Notes: generated from the sequence alone by a model not told the origin. Positions 41,711 to 50,804 are shown, numbered from the stretch's first letter. The stretch is DNA of 64,000 nucleotides from Bradyrhizobium macuxiense (GCF_007993935.1 NZ_VITY01000021.1:62001-126000), one strand, 5' to 3'. Program-made: numbers and translations.

Positions 41711-41746
41711 AATTGCTAACATAGGTAGTAATTTTTTGGGAATCAA
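41711..41746 (-). promoter_or_regulatory. Sigma70-type promoter of the RiPP operon
   Basis: On the minus strand TTGATT (41746-41741), a 17-base AT-rich spacer, then TATGTT (41723-41718). Both boxes match 4 of 6 consensus bases. The predicted start near 41711 leaves a leader of about 20 bases before the precursor GTG. The spacing and AT-rich setting in a GC-rich genome support it. Confidence 0.6.
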
Positions 41747-41833
41747 CTGGCGAATTCACCATTCAGACCTGGTCGGCTCAAACGGCTTCGCCGTGCGGCC
41801 AGGCTTCGAGCAGATAGGCAGGAGTCCAAAGGC

Positions 41834-42937
41834 ATGCTTCACGCGCCAGTTGAGCTAGTTGTCCTCGTACTGCCCTGCCTCAACGAAGAGAAGACGCTTG
41901 CCGCGACCTGCAATTCGCTTGGTTTCGGCCTTGATGGCCAAAATCAGCCGGCCAACGCCGTCCTGGTTATGGTGGATAATGGATCTGTCGACGACACGCC
42001 AAACATCATGTCGCAAATCCGTTTTCGGTCGCCGGCTCATACGGTGATCATCCGACATGAAGCAGAACGAGGATACGTTCCGCCCCGTCGCGCTGGGATA
42101 GCCTTCGCACAAGAAATAGCGCAAGAGCGCCATGTCTCTGATCAGAAAACGCTTATTGTTCAAGTGGATGCCGACACCGAGTATTGCCCATTCTATGCTG
42201 ACCTGCTGAGAGCGGCGGCCGACCGTGTCGGCGAGAACGTCATGCTAGAGGGACTGTCCCTGCGTCCTCTCGATTTTCCGGCAAGGTACCCGGCCTATGT
42301 AGGCGCAGTTGAGCAGACCGATCGGCCACTCTTCCCGCACATGGTCGACGAGGCGCACGACATTTTAATCGACGATAAGTTATCATCTTTCCGATTGAGC
42401 GACTATTTCTTGTGGGGCGGGCTGCACCGAGAATACCTGCCTTCTGGTCTTGAAATACACGCAGAGACTTCGCGATTATACATTAGGGCGCGATTTCGGA
42501 AGGCGCGCAAGGAATTCATCGCTCAAGCATATGCTAGGCCCTCTCACAGAAGGCTCCTTGAAGATCCACTGGCGATTTTTGCCTCAGCCGGCTTTCCACG
42601 CGAGCCGGGCTGGGACACCTGGTGGCGTGTGGGTGCTGCGCCGCAAGATGCCGCTTCGATAGATTTGTCGCAACCTATCTGGAAATCGGCGGTCGCGCTG
42701 CGCAGGGCTCACCAGCTGCTACTTCAAGCAGCACTACCGTTGCACGTGTGTCGGTTGACAGATAAGGCATCAAACCTCGGCGCGCAGTTTGCGCGATTCG
42801 AGTCGATTTTAGAACATTTCGATGATCTGACGGCGAACAGCCTTTTGGAGCACCCGGGGCTACTTTTTGCGCGCGGCTTCGAACTGCTCGATTCCGAACG
42901 AAGCGTCGAGCGGCTTAACGCCTTGGTCGTCAACTAG
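41834..42937 (+). CDS. Family 2 glycosyltransferase
   Basis: 367 aa. GT-A motif VLPCLNEEKTLAATCNSLGF, then MVDNGSVDDTPNIM, and the metal-binding region LIVQVDADTEYCPFY. No TM segments, so it is probably cytoplasmic. A clear AGGAG lies nine bases before the ATG. It is divergent from the RiPP operon across 145 bases. It could glycosylate the peptide, or belong to a surface-polysaccharide remnant; the position alone does not decide. Confidence 0.82.
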   Translation: MLHAPVELVVLVLPCLNEEKTLAATCNSLGFGLDGQNQPANAVLVMVDNGSVDDTPNIMSQIRFRSPAHTVIIRHEAERGYVPPRRAGIAFAQEIAQERHVSDQKTLIVQVDADTEYCPFYADLLRAAADRVGENVMLEGLSLRPLDFPARYPAYVGAVEQTDRPLFPHMVDEAHDILIDDKLSSFRLSDYFLWGGLHREYLPSGLEIHAETSRLYIRARFRKARKEFIAQAYARPSHRRLLEDPLAIFASAGFPREPGWDTWWRVGAAPQDAASIDLSQPIWKSAVALRRAHQLLLQAALPLHVCRLTDKASNLGAQFARFESILEHFDDLTANSLLEHPGLLFARGFELLDSERSVERLNALVVN

Positions 42938-43304
42938 GCGCTTACCAGCGAAGATGTGAGTAGAATTAGGTCGCTTGCTCGGTTGGCCGCGGCTTCGTGC
43001 CTCCAACGGTTTCCCGCTAGCGTTCGGTCTGGAGCGCTCTGTTGCCTGCCACCTCATAAAGAGAGGCCGTCAAGTAATAGCCTCATCGGCTCAAACGGCG
43101 CGTCGGCGACCGCGTTTGTCGAAGTCCCGGCCTCCAAGGACAACGAGATCTATGTCGACTTCAAGATAGGTGGCCGTTCTCTCGACACGCTAAGCGCGCC
43201 TCTTTGGAGCATATTGGAGCGACTCGGAACTCCTCTGCATCCGACCCGGTGACGATCAGTTTCCAGCGCTCTCGGGAAGCTTACCTTCTAAGATTGGGGA
43301 CGTT
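42938..43304. other. Intergenic stretch, no firm gene
   Basis: 367 bases between the glycosyltransferase and a secreted protein. A 98-codon frame with a GTG start (42956-43252) ends with SKDNEIYVDFKIGGRSLDTL; it has no ribosome-binding site or known domain. It could be a decayed gene; I do not call it. Confidence 0.4.
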
Positions 43305-44114
43305 TCATTTCTTAGGCAAAAGGCACTGTCCTTCGTTGCCTGTCGCGGTGAATGCGTCGAACAGGCCAGGGGCTACGCTCGTGCCGTTGAACATGACGGC
43401 GATCTGCTTTGCGATGCCAAAGGCATCCTCGCCCTCTCTCTTCGCCGTCCGCTTGGCATTGATCGTCCGCACGATGTTCCATTCGTCGTGAGACCCGAAG
43501 CTGAAAGCTACGGACGCGCGGAGCCCGTAATAGTTTCGGAAGTCCGCCTTTTTGATTTCAGCTAGCTTGCTGTCGGTTTTGGCGAGCTCCTCGTAAAAGC
43601 GTTCCAATTTCTCCAGATCGGCTCGGCCGTCAAAGGAAAAAAAATATGCAAAATCGGAAGGTCCCGCGAAGTATATGAAATCGAAATCGCGGCCGAAGCC
43701 GTCGGTGCCTTCGAGGACGCGCGTCCACATCAGCATATAGTCCTCGCCTTTCGCGGTCCCGGGCAGTGAAAACTCCTTCGCGGCGGTGTTCAGGAGCCAC
43801 AGGGACCGGGGACCGAAACGCTCCTCAACCCGCTCTTTCGTCTGCGCCGCTATCTTGACGTTGACGGGAAGATAGCTGCCTTGAATGGTTGAAATCGGAA
43901 TGCTGAGATATCCGATGGCTTTCCCCTGTTGACGCTGCGCGGAGATGCGGGCGCGGATTTCGTCGACGCGGGTAGCGATGACGCTTTTGAGGTCGTTCTG
44001 AACGCAGTAGCAGAGCGCGTTTGGCGTGCATTCGGTGGAGGTTTCGGCGCGAGCGGTGGTGGCGGTCGCATATGCGGTCAGAGCCGCGACTGCGATCATG
44101 TTGCAAAGCTTCAT
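43305..44114 (-). CDS. Secreted hypothetical protein, 269 aa
   Basis: Signal peptide MKLCNMIAVAALTAYATATT (cleavage after ARA). The mature part starts ETSTECTPNALCYCVQNDLK with three clustered Cys. It continues with a predicted mixed alpha/beta domain (GYLSIPISTIQGSYLPVNVK, YMLMWTRVLEGTDGFGRDFD, YFAGPSDFAYFFSFDG). Not recognised. Last of a run of secreted-protein genes with two S1/P1 nucleases, 31 bases from the first of these, so co-transcription is likely. Confidence 0.65.
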   Translation of the reverse strand: MKLCNMIAVAALTAYATATTARAETSTECTPNALCYCVQNDLKSVIATRVDEIRARISAQRQQGKAIGYLSIPISTIQGSYLPVNVKIAAQTKERVEERFGPRSLWLLNTAAKEFSLPGTAKGEDYMLMWTRVLEGTDGFGRDFDFIYFAGPSDFAYFFSFDGRADLEKLERFYEELAKTDSKLAEIKKADFRNYYGLRASVAFSFGSHDEWNIVRTINAKRTAKREGEDAFGIAKQIAVMFNGTSVAPGLFDAFTATGNEGQCLLPKK

Positions 44115-44145
44115 TCCGGGCTCCCATGCATGTCGGGTCCAAAAA

Positions 44146-44982
44146 TCAGGGACAAGTGGTTGTCGGTTTAAGCGTATCCTTCAAATACTTCGCGAGCCGA
44201 ATGCCGGCGACAGCAAGCTGACGGTCCACAACCGGCAGCGCCGTAGTATAGTAATTCATCTCCAGCGCGCTGCCGTCCGGAATCCGGTAAGCGGTCTCCC
44301 GCGCAAACTGGTGCGCCTCAAGCGCCCAGTCGACCGGGGATCCGGCGTCAAGGCCTGTCACGTCGCGTCCGGGAAACCACGTCGTTTCGAGCCGGGTGAC
44401 GTGCGCGCCCCAAGCGAAGACCGTGTGCATGATGATGTCGGTATCCCAGATCGCATGCAGCTTCACATTCTTGCCGAAAAACGTGACGACGACATCGTTT
44501 CCGCCATGGTCGTTGTGGTCGGTATCGTGCAGCGGCTGGTGAATGTCGCCGATGAGATGAACGAGGAATTTGAGCGCCTGCGCGCGCTCGGCCGGCGTTT
44601 TCGCGCAGTCGGCGAGGAGAACCCGGTTTCGCTCGATCGCGTTGATGATGCATTCGCCGTTTTTAGGGTCGGGCTTGCAGTCGACCTGCGGATCGTAGGT
44701 GCCCCGTTCCAGTGGAATGTTGACGAAATGCCAGTTGCGGGTCTCGTCATGCTCCGCCCGGTAGTCGTCGGCCCAGCTGGCGATTGACGCCAGCGATACG
44801 TTTGTATCCTGCGTTGCTCCCGGAATCTCCGACTTAAGTAATAACCGAATTTTTTCAAGGGTCGGCGGGTCGAGCCGATGCTCCGCAAGCTCGGCGACGA
44901 TGGAGTGACCCTCCTGACCCCAGGCGAAGGCCTGTTCGCAGGGCAGCGCGAGCGCTAGGATTGCTAACCAGATCGTTTTCAT
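44146..44982 (-). CDS. S1/P1-type secreted nuclease (copy 1)
   Basis: 278 aa. Signal peptide MKTIWLAILALALPCEQAFA; cleavage would expose Trp of WGQEGH as residue 1, whose amino group is a zinc ligand in S1/P1 nucleases. Other ligands are in ASIASWADDYR, NWHFVNIPLERGTYD, LKFLVHLIGDIHQPLHDTDH and HAIWDTDIIMH. It is a trinuclear-zinc enzyme that degrades single-stranded DNA/RNA and 3'-nucleotides outside the cytoplasm. A paralogue lies at 48553. Confidence 0.9.
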   Translation of the reverse strand: MKTIWLAILALALPCEQAFAWGQEGHSIVAELAEHRLDPPTLEKIRLLLKSEIPGATQDTNVSLASIASWADDYRAEHDETRNWHFVNIPLERGTYDPQVDCKPDPKNGECIINAIERNRVLLADCAKTPAERAQALKFLVHLIGDIHQPLHDTDHNDHGGNDVVVTFFGKNVKLHAIWDTDIIMHTVFAWGAHVTRLETTWFPGRDVTGLDAGSPVDWALEAHQFARETAYRIPDGSALEMNYYTTALPVVDRQLAVAGIRLAKYLKDTLKPTTTCP

Positions 44983-45036
44983 AGCTCCTCCGGGGCGTGA
45001 CATCCGATAATTTTCACTGTGAAAGTTGCGGCGGCA

Positions 45037-46047
45037 TCACGGGGCCTCGATCTCAACCGGCGTCGGCGCACCCTCCTTTTCACTGTCGAAGAGGATCAGG
45101 ACGCGCAGCCCGGATGGGGTTCGGTCCAGCGGCAGGAGACCCTCGGGCTTCCGCGCGGGATCGAAGGAAGACAGTTCGGCGAGCATCCGGACATTCTCGC
45201 TTTCTCCGTCCCAGGCGTAGACCGCATACGCGCCGGGTCCGTTCTTGACAGGCCCCGCGAGAATAAGAATGCCACTCTCAAACACCGCGAGGTCGCGCAC
45301 GCCGCGGCCGTCTCCCAAAGGCAGCCGGAAAACCTGGTGGTTCGTTCCTGATCCGCCGAACAGGGTATCGAGACGGACCGACAGAACGACGGCGCGGTTG
45401 CCGTCCAGAACCGGGCCGCGAAAGCCGGCCAGCAGCAAGAGATCATCCTTGATCGCGACGCCTTCGATCGTCAGACCATTGTTTTCTAGCCGCTGGTCCA
45501 TGAAAGGAGCAAGCAGAGGCTCCGCCGTGATGATCTCTCTCAGCCTCGGCGTGCGCTCGATCTCCGAAGCAGTGCCGTCTTCGCCCGTGGCACGGAAGCG
45601 GACGATCTGGCTGCTTGCGGAGATCCGCGCCTTGATTTCTTCAGCCCCCAGCTTGCCTTTCTTGTCTCGCGGATGCCCGTGTGAGCCCATCACGTAATAG
45701 CGGCCGCCGGCAAAGGCGACGCCTTCGCCGTCAAGCTCAAGCGCCTCGCCCTCGAATTTGTCGCCGATCAGACTGACCGTGCTGCCCGCAACGAGTTCTC
45801 CGTCGGTAACGGTGACGAATTGCGCGTCCTGCACGTTGTCGTCGATGACAAGGCAAGAACGCGGAAACCCCTGCGCGGCCGCGCAGGCGACGCCGCTGAC
45901 ATCCTTGGCCTTGCCGCCGTCCTTTCCGAGTAGCTTGTGTTTGACCGGCCAGGCGTCTCCGCTTTCGCCGAAAGCAGACTGCATCCACCCGGCCGCGACA
46001 AGGCCGAGAAGCAAAGCGCAAGTCCTGCTCATCCTGGCAAAAGTCAT
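45037..46047 (-). CDS. DUF3616 secreted protein
   Basis: 336 aa from MTFARMS (MSRTC at 46032 is an alternative). Signal peptide CALLLGLVAAGWMQSAFG. The mature domain has ALELDGEGVAFAGGRYYVMG, SHGHPRDKKG, GLTIEGVAIKDDLLLLAGFR and ILILAGPVKNGPG, the DUF3616 beta-propeller-like pattern related to phytase-like/esterase-like propellers. Part of the secreted nuclease/phospholipase run; a phosphoester-related role is an inference from context. Confidence 0.78.
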   Translation of the reverse strand: MTFARMSRTCALLLGLVAAGWMQSAFGESGDAWPVKHKLLGKDGGKAKDVSGVACAAAQGFPRSCLVIDDNVQDAQFVTVTDGELVAGSTVSLIGDKFEGEALELDGEGVAFAGGRYYVMGSHGHPRDKKGKLGAEEIKARISASSQIVRFRATGEDGTASEIERTPRLREIITAEPLLAPFMDQRLENNGLTIEGVAIKDDLLLLAGFRGPVLDGNRAVVLSVRLDTLFGGSGTNHQVFRLPLGDGRGVRDLAVFESGILILAGPVKNGPGAYAVYAWDGESENVRMLAELSSFDPARKPEGLLPLDRTPSGLRVLILFDSEKEGAPTPVEIEAP

Positions 46048-46344
46048 CAGCGCGTTGCTCTCGACTGGCGGCGGCTCACGCAGAAACACAAACGGTGATC
46101 GCCATTAATGCTGAGAAGAGACGACTTTCCGTTGGTGGACTCCGACAATCCTGCGTGAGCGTATAAGTCGTTCGAATCCATTGAAAAACTTTCAGGAGAC
46201 CAAAGTCCTTAAAAATGAGCGTTTGCCGTTCTGCGCTGTTGGTCAAGGCTACCGCCTCGTCGAGAATGATGACGCCCAAAAACTTGAATGCGTTTTCCCG
46301 GTCGTTGTGAAGATAAAGCGCGTAATGGCCACACGGTTTCGCCG

Positions 46345-48405
46345 TTACCCTCGCTTCTTTCCCGCCGCTTTCTTCTTTTTGGCGGTTTTCTTCCTTTTTA
46401 CGGCTGTCTTCTTTTTGACCGCCTTCTTCTTTTTTACGGTCTTCTTCTTCACAGCCTTCCTCGATTTTTTCTTCACGGCTTTTCTCTCTACCGCTTTAGC
46501 GGCCTTTTTCTTCTTTTTGGGGACGCCTTCTCCCTTTGCCGCCTTCTTGGCGTCCCTGCGCGCCTTTGCCGCGGCGCGCTTGTCCTTGGCGCGCTGCTCT
46601 TCATTGTCGAATACATCGGGGTCACGCGCCGCCTGGGGCACCCAGGTCAGACTGGGGTCCGCGAAAAACATGAGCCTGCGGATGCACTTGAAATTTTCAT
46701 CCTGAAAGAAAGGCGCAACCCAGACCGCGCCGGTGTCCAGGATGGCCGCTTTTCTCTTGGCTTCTTCCTCATCCTCATGATTCATCGCCGCGCGGTTGGC
46801 TGTCATCCGGAAAAAGAAGTGACGGAAGATGCGGTCGAACTCCGTCATGTAGATATCGGCGACGCGGGTGTCGCCCCGTATGAAGAGCATATTCTCATCG
46901 TTCGCCGTGAGCGAAGCGCCTGAAAAATTGGCCGAGCCCGTACATACGAGCGGGTCATCCGACAGCGGATCGATCAGGAGGAATTTCGTATGAACGAAGA
47001 ATACGAACCCTTTGCCGTCCTTGCGCGCCAGTTCCTCCTCGACGAACCATTTTTCGAGCGGGAAATTCGGAATGGGGACGAGTTTCGTTCCGCCCGCGCC
47101 CTTCTCATTCTTAAATGAAGTCTTCGTAACCTTCCCGAGCACCGATCCGTTCGACATGATGAGACGGCCGTGGCTGTCCCGCTCGGCCTTGCGCGCGTCC
47201 GCTGTCGCGGGCTTTTCGAGCAGCACGAAACGCATAGAGTCCTGCTGTTTGCCAAGCGAGCGAAGAAGGATGGGATCGACGGTAAAGGCCGCGGTGAACA
47301 TCGATGAGGTCCGCGCGTCCTCGATCCGCTTCCCGTACCAGTCGAGAAGATTGTCGGCGATACGCGGAGAGAAGAATGCCGTCACGGGCTCCTCCGGCAC
47401 GACATTCGGCGGATTTGGCGTGAGGCGTATCGCGGCTTCACGCGCCGGTACTCCGGTCGGATTCCCTGACAAGTCCTTCCAGTATTCAAAGTATTTGTTG
47501 GGAATCGCAGAGGCGTCCCTGCTGCCGCCGGTGACGACGTGCCCGACATTGGTCTGCCCGAGAAAGCCGGAGGGAGTAAAGTTTACTGACCCCGTCCAGA
47601 CCGCTTTTGGACGCTCGCTTTTATCCAGCCAAACCATGAACTTGTTATGCGGCGTTTGCGGCCGTGTCCGTTCGATCAATCTTGACCGCGGAAAATCAAC
47701 TCTGTCGATCGCGCTGTCATTCGCGCTGGTCTTGTGGTAGATAATTTTAACGTCTACGCCGCGGCCGATGGCCGCCTTGAGCGCGTTTAGCAAAGGCAGG
47801 TAAGTGAACTCGTAAGCGACGACGCGAAGCATCTCTCCCCGCGGGACGCCGTTGATATAATCGACGCAGGCTTCCTCAAGCCCCCGCGAGAGCCATTGTG
47901 ACGTTTCTTCGGTCACCCGGTTTTTGTCGTCGACCTGATTGTACATCTCCTCGGTCAGTTCCCGATTTTGAAGTTCGACCGAGTACGCGCGGCTTGCCAC
48001 CACGCCGCGATTGAACCAGATGCCGTGCTTGCCGTCGTTTTCTTTTTCGGTAGTGACCTGAACGGTAACTTTGTGTTTTGGAACGAGCGCCCCAGGGCCG
48101 CCGTACATGGCCATGATCGTATATTCGTATTCGGTATCTGGCTGGGCTTCGTAGTCGGACCAGAGAAAGCTCTGGATCGGGTGTTGAAGCGTCGAGTATT
48201 TGGCTCCTTGCACAGGATTTGGAACGAGACTCTCGAAGTACTTTGTGCCGGTCAGCCAATGGGTTTGTCCCCCGCTTGAGACCTGAAACGCAAACCCCCT
48301 GAGGCCCTCACGATCCGCGGGGGTGATGTCGATCGCCATCAGCACCACACGGGTCCCGGCAATGGCGCTCACGCGCAACGGCCCGTCAGCTTCCTGCTTC
48401 CTCAT
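46345..48405 (-). CDS. Phospholipase D-like protein with Lys-rich histone-like tail
   Basis: 686 aa. Two HxK motifs: PHNKFMVWLDK and FVHTKFLLIDPLSDD, each followed by a GSxNF motif (WTGSVNFTPSG, CTGSANFSGAS), define a PLD-superfamily phosphodiesterase. The N-terminus (about 1-140) looks fibronectin/beta-like and no signal peptide is visible. The last roughly 60 residues are almost pure Lys/Ala/Arg (KKKKKAAKAVERKAVKKKSR and onwards), like histone H1 or PhaF tails, so nucleic-acid binding is expected. GAGGG precedes ATG 48405. Confidence 0.85.
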   Translation of the reverse strand: MRKQEADGPLRVSAIAGTRVVLMAIDITPADREGLRGFAFQVSSGGQTHWLTGTKYFESLVPNPVQGAKYSTLQHPIQSFLWSDYEAQPDTEYEYTIMAMYGGPGALVPKHKVTVQVTTEKENDGKHGIWFNRGVVASRAYSVELQNRELTEEMYNQVDDKNRVTEETSQWLSRGLEEACVDYINGVPRGEMLRVVAYEFTYLPLLNALKAAIGRGVDVKIIYHKTSANDSAIDRVDFPRSRLIERTRPQTPHNKFMVWLDKSERPKAVWTGSVNFTPSGFLGQTNVGHVVTGGSRDASAIPNKYFEYWKDLSGNPTGVPAREAAIRLTPNPPNVVPEEPVTAFFSPRIADNLLDWYGKRIEDARTSSMFTAAFTVDPILLRSLGKQQDSMRFVLLEKPATADARKAERDSHGRLIMSNGSVLGKVTKTSFKNEKGAGGTKLVPIPNFPLEKWFVEEELARKDGKGFVFFVHTKFLLIDPLSDDPLVCTGSANFSGASLTANDENMLFIRGDTRVADIYMTEFDRIFRHFFFRMTANRAAMNHEDEEEAKRKAAILDTGAVWVAPFFQDENFKCIRRLMFFADPSLTWVPQAARDPDVFDNEEQRAKDKRAAAKARRDAKKAAKGEGVPKKKKKAAKAVERKAVKKKSRKAVKKKTVKKKKAVKKKTAVKRKKTAKKKKAAGKKRG

Positions 48406-48552
48406 CTGTGCCCTCAATGCGCTTGATAGATGCAATTTTAAGGTGAATTATTTCCGGACGTCGACCCGGTCGTTCGCTGCAACCAATGCGCACGGTTAGT
48501 TCGAAATAGAGCCTGGTTGCAAAAATGCCGGCAAACCTTGAACGCGAAACAG

Positions 48553-49362
48553 TCAATCTCCGAATGCAGTGTCAAGAAGTTTGCCCAATCGCACGCCGGC
48601 TTTCTGCAATTGCTCCTTCACTATAGGTTCGTTGCTTTTCAGATAGTCTGCGTCAATCGTTACGCTCCTGTCCGGCTTGTCGCAGGACTGTCCGTGCTTT
48701 TCGCAATACTTCGTTGCGATGGCTTCCGCGAGCGCGAAGGATTCGTTGGCCCAGTCCCGGGGGTCGGAGGCGGCCCACTTCGTTTTCTTCTCCGGAGTTA
48801 TTTCTTCAATGAGGCTTGAAGCCGCCTCTGATATATCGGTGCCGACCGCGTCTTCGAGCAGACAGGTGTCCCAGGCCGAATGAAGGTTGCCCGAGCATTC
48901 GCCCTGTACGTCTATTTCGTTTCCACCGAGATCATCCTTGAATGAAACGTGAAGCGGCTGGTGAATGTCGCCGACCCAGTGCCCAAGGAATTTAAGGGCG
49001 ATAAGCCTGTCCGCGGCCTTCGCGTTCCTGGAAGAAAGTACTTCAGAGTCGTTCAATATCGCGGTGAGCACGCACTTGTCGGCCGTCGGGCATTCATCCG
49101 ATTTCAGTCCCGTCGAGTCGCGGGGCAAATTGATGAAATGCTCCGGCTTGCGCCTGCGGGGGTGATCCGGGAAAACGCAGGATTCCGCGAATGTGTCGAA
49201 CTCGGTATCGGCGCGGATCAACTTCCGGATTGCCGCGCGCGTGTCTGGCAGGGCCAGCCTGAAGGCGATCTCACAGACAATCTTGTGGCCGGTATCTCCC
49301 CAGGCGAATGCTGCGTTGCAAAATACGAGAAGGGCGAAAAAGGCAAGCGGAAAACGGAACAT
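48553..49362 (-). CDS. S1/P1-type secreted nuclease (copy 2)
   Basis: 269 aa. Signal peptide MFRFPLAFFALLVFCNAAFA with Trp of WGDTGHK at the mature N-terminus. Zinc-site segments: FPDHPRRRKPEHFINLPRDS, LKFLGHWVGDIHQPLHVSFK and NLHSAWDTCLLE. Extra Cys residues (SCVFPD, SDECPTADKC, QGECSGNL) could form disulfides. GGGGGAGGATTAC before the ATG is a very strong ribosome-binding site. It differs from copy 1 enough to suggest an old duplication or independent acquisition. Confidence 0.9.
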   Translation of the reverse strand: MFRFPLAFFALLVFCNAAFAWGDTGHKIVCEIAFRLALPDTRAAIRKLIRADTEFDTFAESCVFPDHPRRRKPEHFINLPRDSTGLKSDECPTADKCVLTAILNDSEVLSSRNAKAADRLIALKFLGHWVGDIHQPLHVSFKDDLGGNEIDVQGECSGNLHSAWDTCLLEDAVGTDISEAASSLIEEITPEKKTKWAASDPRDWANESFALAEAIATKYCEKHGQSCDKPDRSVTIDADYLKSNEPIVKEQLQKAGVRLGKLLDTAFGD

Positions 49363-49755
49363 GTAATCCTCCCCCTAGGCAATGGCTGAATGCTATCACC
49401 CATAAGTTGCAATGTGAAGGCGGTGCATGAGCTCGAAAGGTCCGCAGAATCCGGGCGGTGCAGCCAAGACGCGATAAATCCATCGCAACTGTTCGGCGGC
49501 ATGACTCTCCGCACGGAAAAATCAGGTAGATATCACTATGCCTGCGAAGAGAGCAGCTTACCCCCGAACAGATAAGTGCTGTGAGGCCTTATGAACGGGT
49601 GGTCAGTCACGGACGAGCGGACGAGTACCAATATGGCCAGTTGACCGTGCTTCGCGCGACGAGCGTCTGCTGCGAACGGCTTGGGCCAGCCCTATGCCCT
49701 CCTTGATCTAGGAATGGATCCTGGCAGCCCCTGCGGGAGTTGAGCGAACAACATC
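49363..49755. other. Intergenic stretch, no gene seen
   Basis: About 390 bases upstream of the nuclease genes. The part next to the copy-2 nuclease must hold its promoter. I see no coding frame, hairpin or repeat that stands out. Confidence 0.5.
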
Positions 49756-50060
49756 TTACTTCTTCTGCGGCTGGCGCAGCTCTTCAATCTTCGCCCCGTG
49801 ACCGGCAGCCTCAGACGCGTTCGGTGCTACAGCCTCGGCTCTGCATCGAGTTTCGGGCGGAGTGCCGCATACGCGCCCCATCTCAGCCCACCCGACGCAT
49901 TTACCATTCGGGCCACGATAACCAGGGCCGCCTCGTTGTCCGCATTCCGCGGCCGCCGGTCCTACAATACAGAGCGATAAGGCGATGGCGGTGAGAAGCG
50001 GGGCGGTCAGGAGGAATGCGTCGAATAGAAGCTTGGCAATGCCACAAGGTCGTGGATGGC
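49756..50060 (-). CDS. Small secreted Cys-rich protein, start unclear
   Basis: The recognisable part is a signal helix (AFLLTAPLLTAIALSLCIVG, cleavage after AAA), then ECGQRGGPGYRGPNGKCVGW and RVCGTPPETRCRAEAV, a pattern of short rhizobial secreted proteins with about four Cys. No ATG or GTG with a ribosome-binding site precedes the signal helix in this frame; the longer reading from 50163 overlaps the BRCT gene. The 5' end may be decayed. The left coordinate is the stop; the right one is approximate. Confidence 0.45.
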
Positions 50061-50087
50061 ACGCCTCTCGCCGGTCAAGTGTGATCC

Positions 50088-50714
50088 TCAAGTTGAAAGG
50101 TACCCTCTCCAATGAGGCTCCGAGACGATGCAAATGGGCCAACCGCTGTCGCGCCACTCGCACGCCTTCATGATCTTATTGCCGAAGGATGAGTGCTTCC
50201 AAGAGTCGGTAGCATAGATGCCAATCACCAGAACATTCGTCTTCTGAGTTAAGGTCCCGACCTCGGCTCCTAGGTCTTCGACCGCGCGCTCGCATTCCTT
50301 GCGACAGCCAAAATTGAAGGTCCCCGTGAAGCAGTACCGTTGACCCGGAAACGTCAGTGCTGGCTCTGGGTCGTTCAGAGGTAGGGATGTCGACTTGAGG
50401 ATTTCTCCCAAGCCGCCGATATCGCGGTTGGAGAATTGGTTTAGCGTGTCGAGCAACTCCACCTTTTCGTCGTCGTCGAGTTTGCCGTCGGCTAGCATTT
50501 CGGTAATGCGCTCGTAGAGGACCCGCACCACCGGCTGATCGCTTATGTGGAGGTTGGCGGCGAGCCATTTCTGAAGGAATTCGACTTCTGCCTGGTTGAT
50601 CTGATTGTCCGCCACGAGCCCTCGAGCGATGCCAATCAACTCGTCAATCTGCCGGCTGCCAATTCTGTCACCGCCAACACGGTTGTAGAAATCGTCTCCT
50701 GAGCGAATAGCCAT
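50088..50714 (-). CDS. BRCT-domain protein with TerB-like N-terminus
   Basis: 208 aa. Residues about 120-205 are a BRCT domain like that of DNA ligase LigA (GQRYCFTGTFNFGCRKECER, AEVGTLTQKTNVLVIGIYAT, with W in SEPHWRGYL). Residues 20-95 (ELIGIARGLVADNQINQAEV, ADGKLDDDEKVELLDTLNQF) resemble an acidic TerB-like helical domain. Stand-alone BRCT proteins of this kind bind DNA nicks or phosphoproteins and occur on mobile DNA. No replication gene is adjacent. Confidence 0.78.
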   Translation of the reverse strand: MAIRSGDDFYNRVGGDRIGSRQIDELIGIARGLVADNQINQAEVEFLQKWLAANLHISDQPVVRVLYERITEMLADGKLDDDEKVELLDTLNQFSNRDIGGLGEILKSTSLPLNDPEPALTFPGQRYCFTGTFNFGCRKECERAVEDLGAEVGTLTQKTNVLVIGIYATDSWKHSSFGNKIMKACEWRDSGWPICIVSEPHWRGYLST

Positions 50715-50804
50715 GGAAGCTCCAAAAAGAGCGGAGAGAATTGCAATCCTTGCTGTGGCGCCGGGGCGCTAACCTGACGGCGGGTGCGCCGATCAGAGTC
50801 TAAC

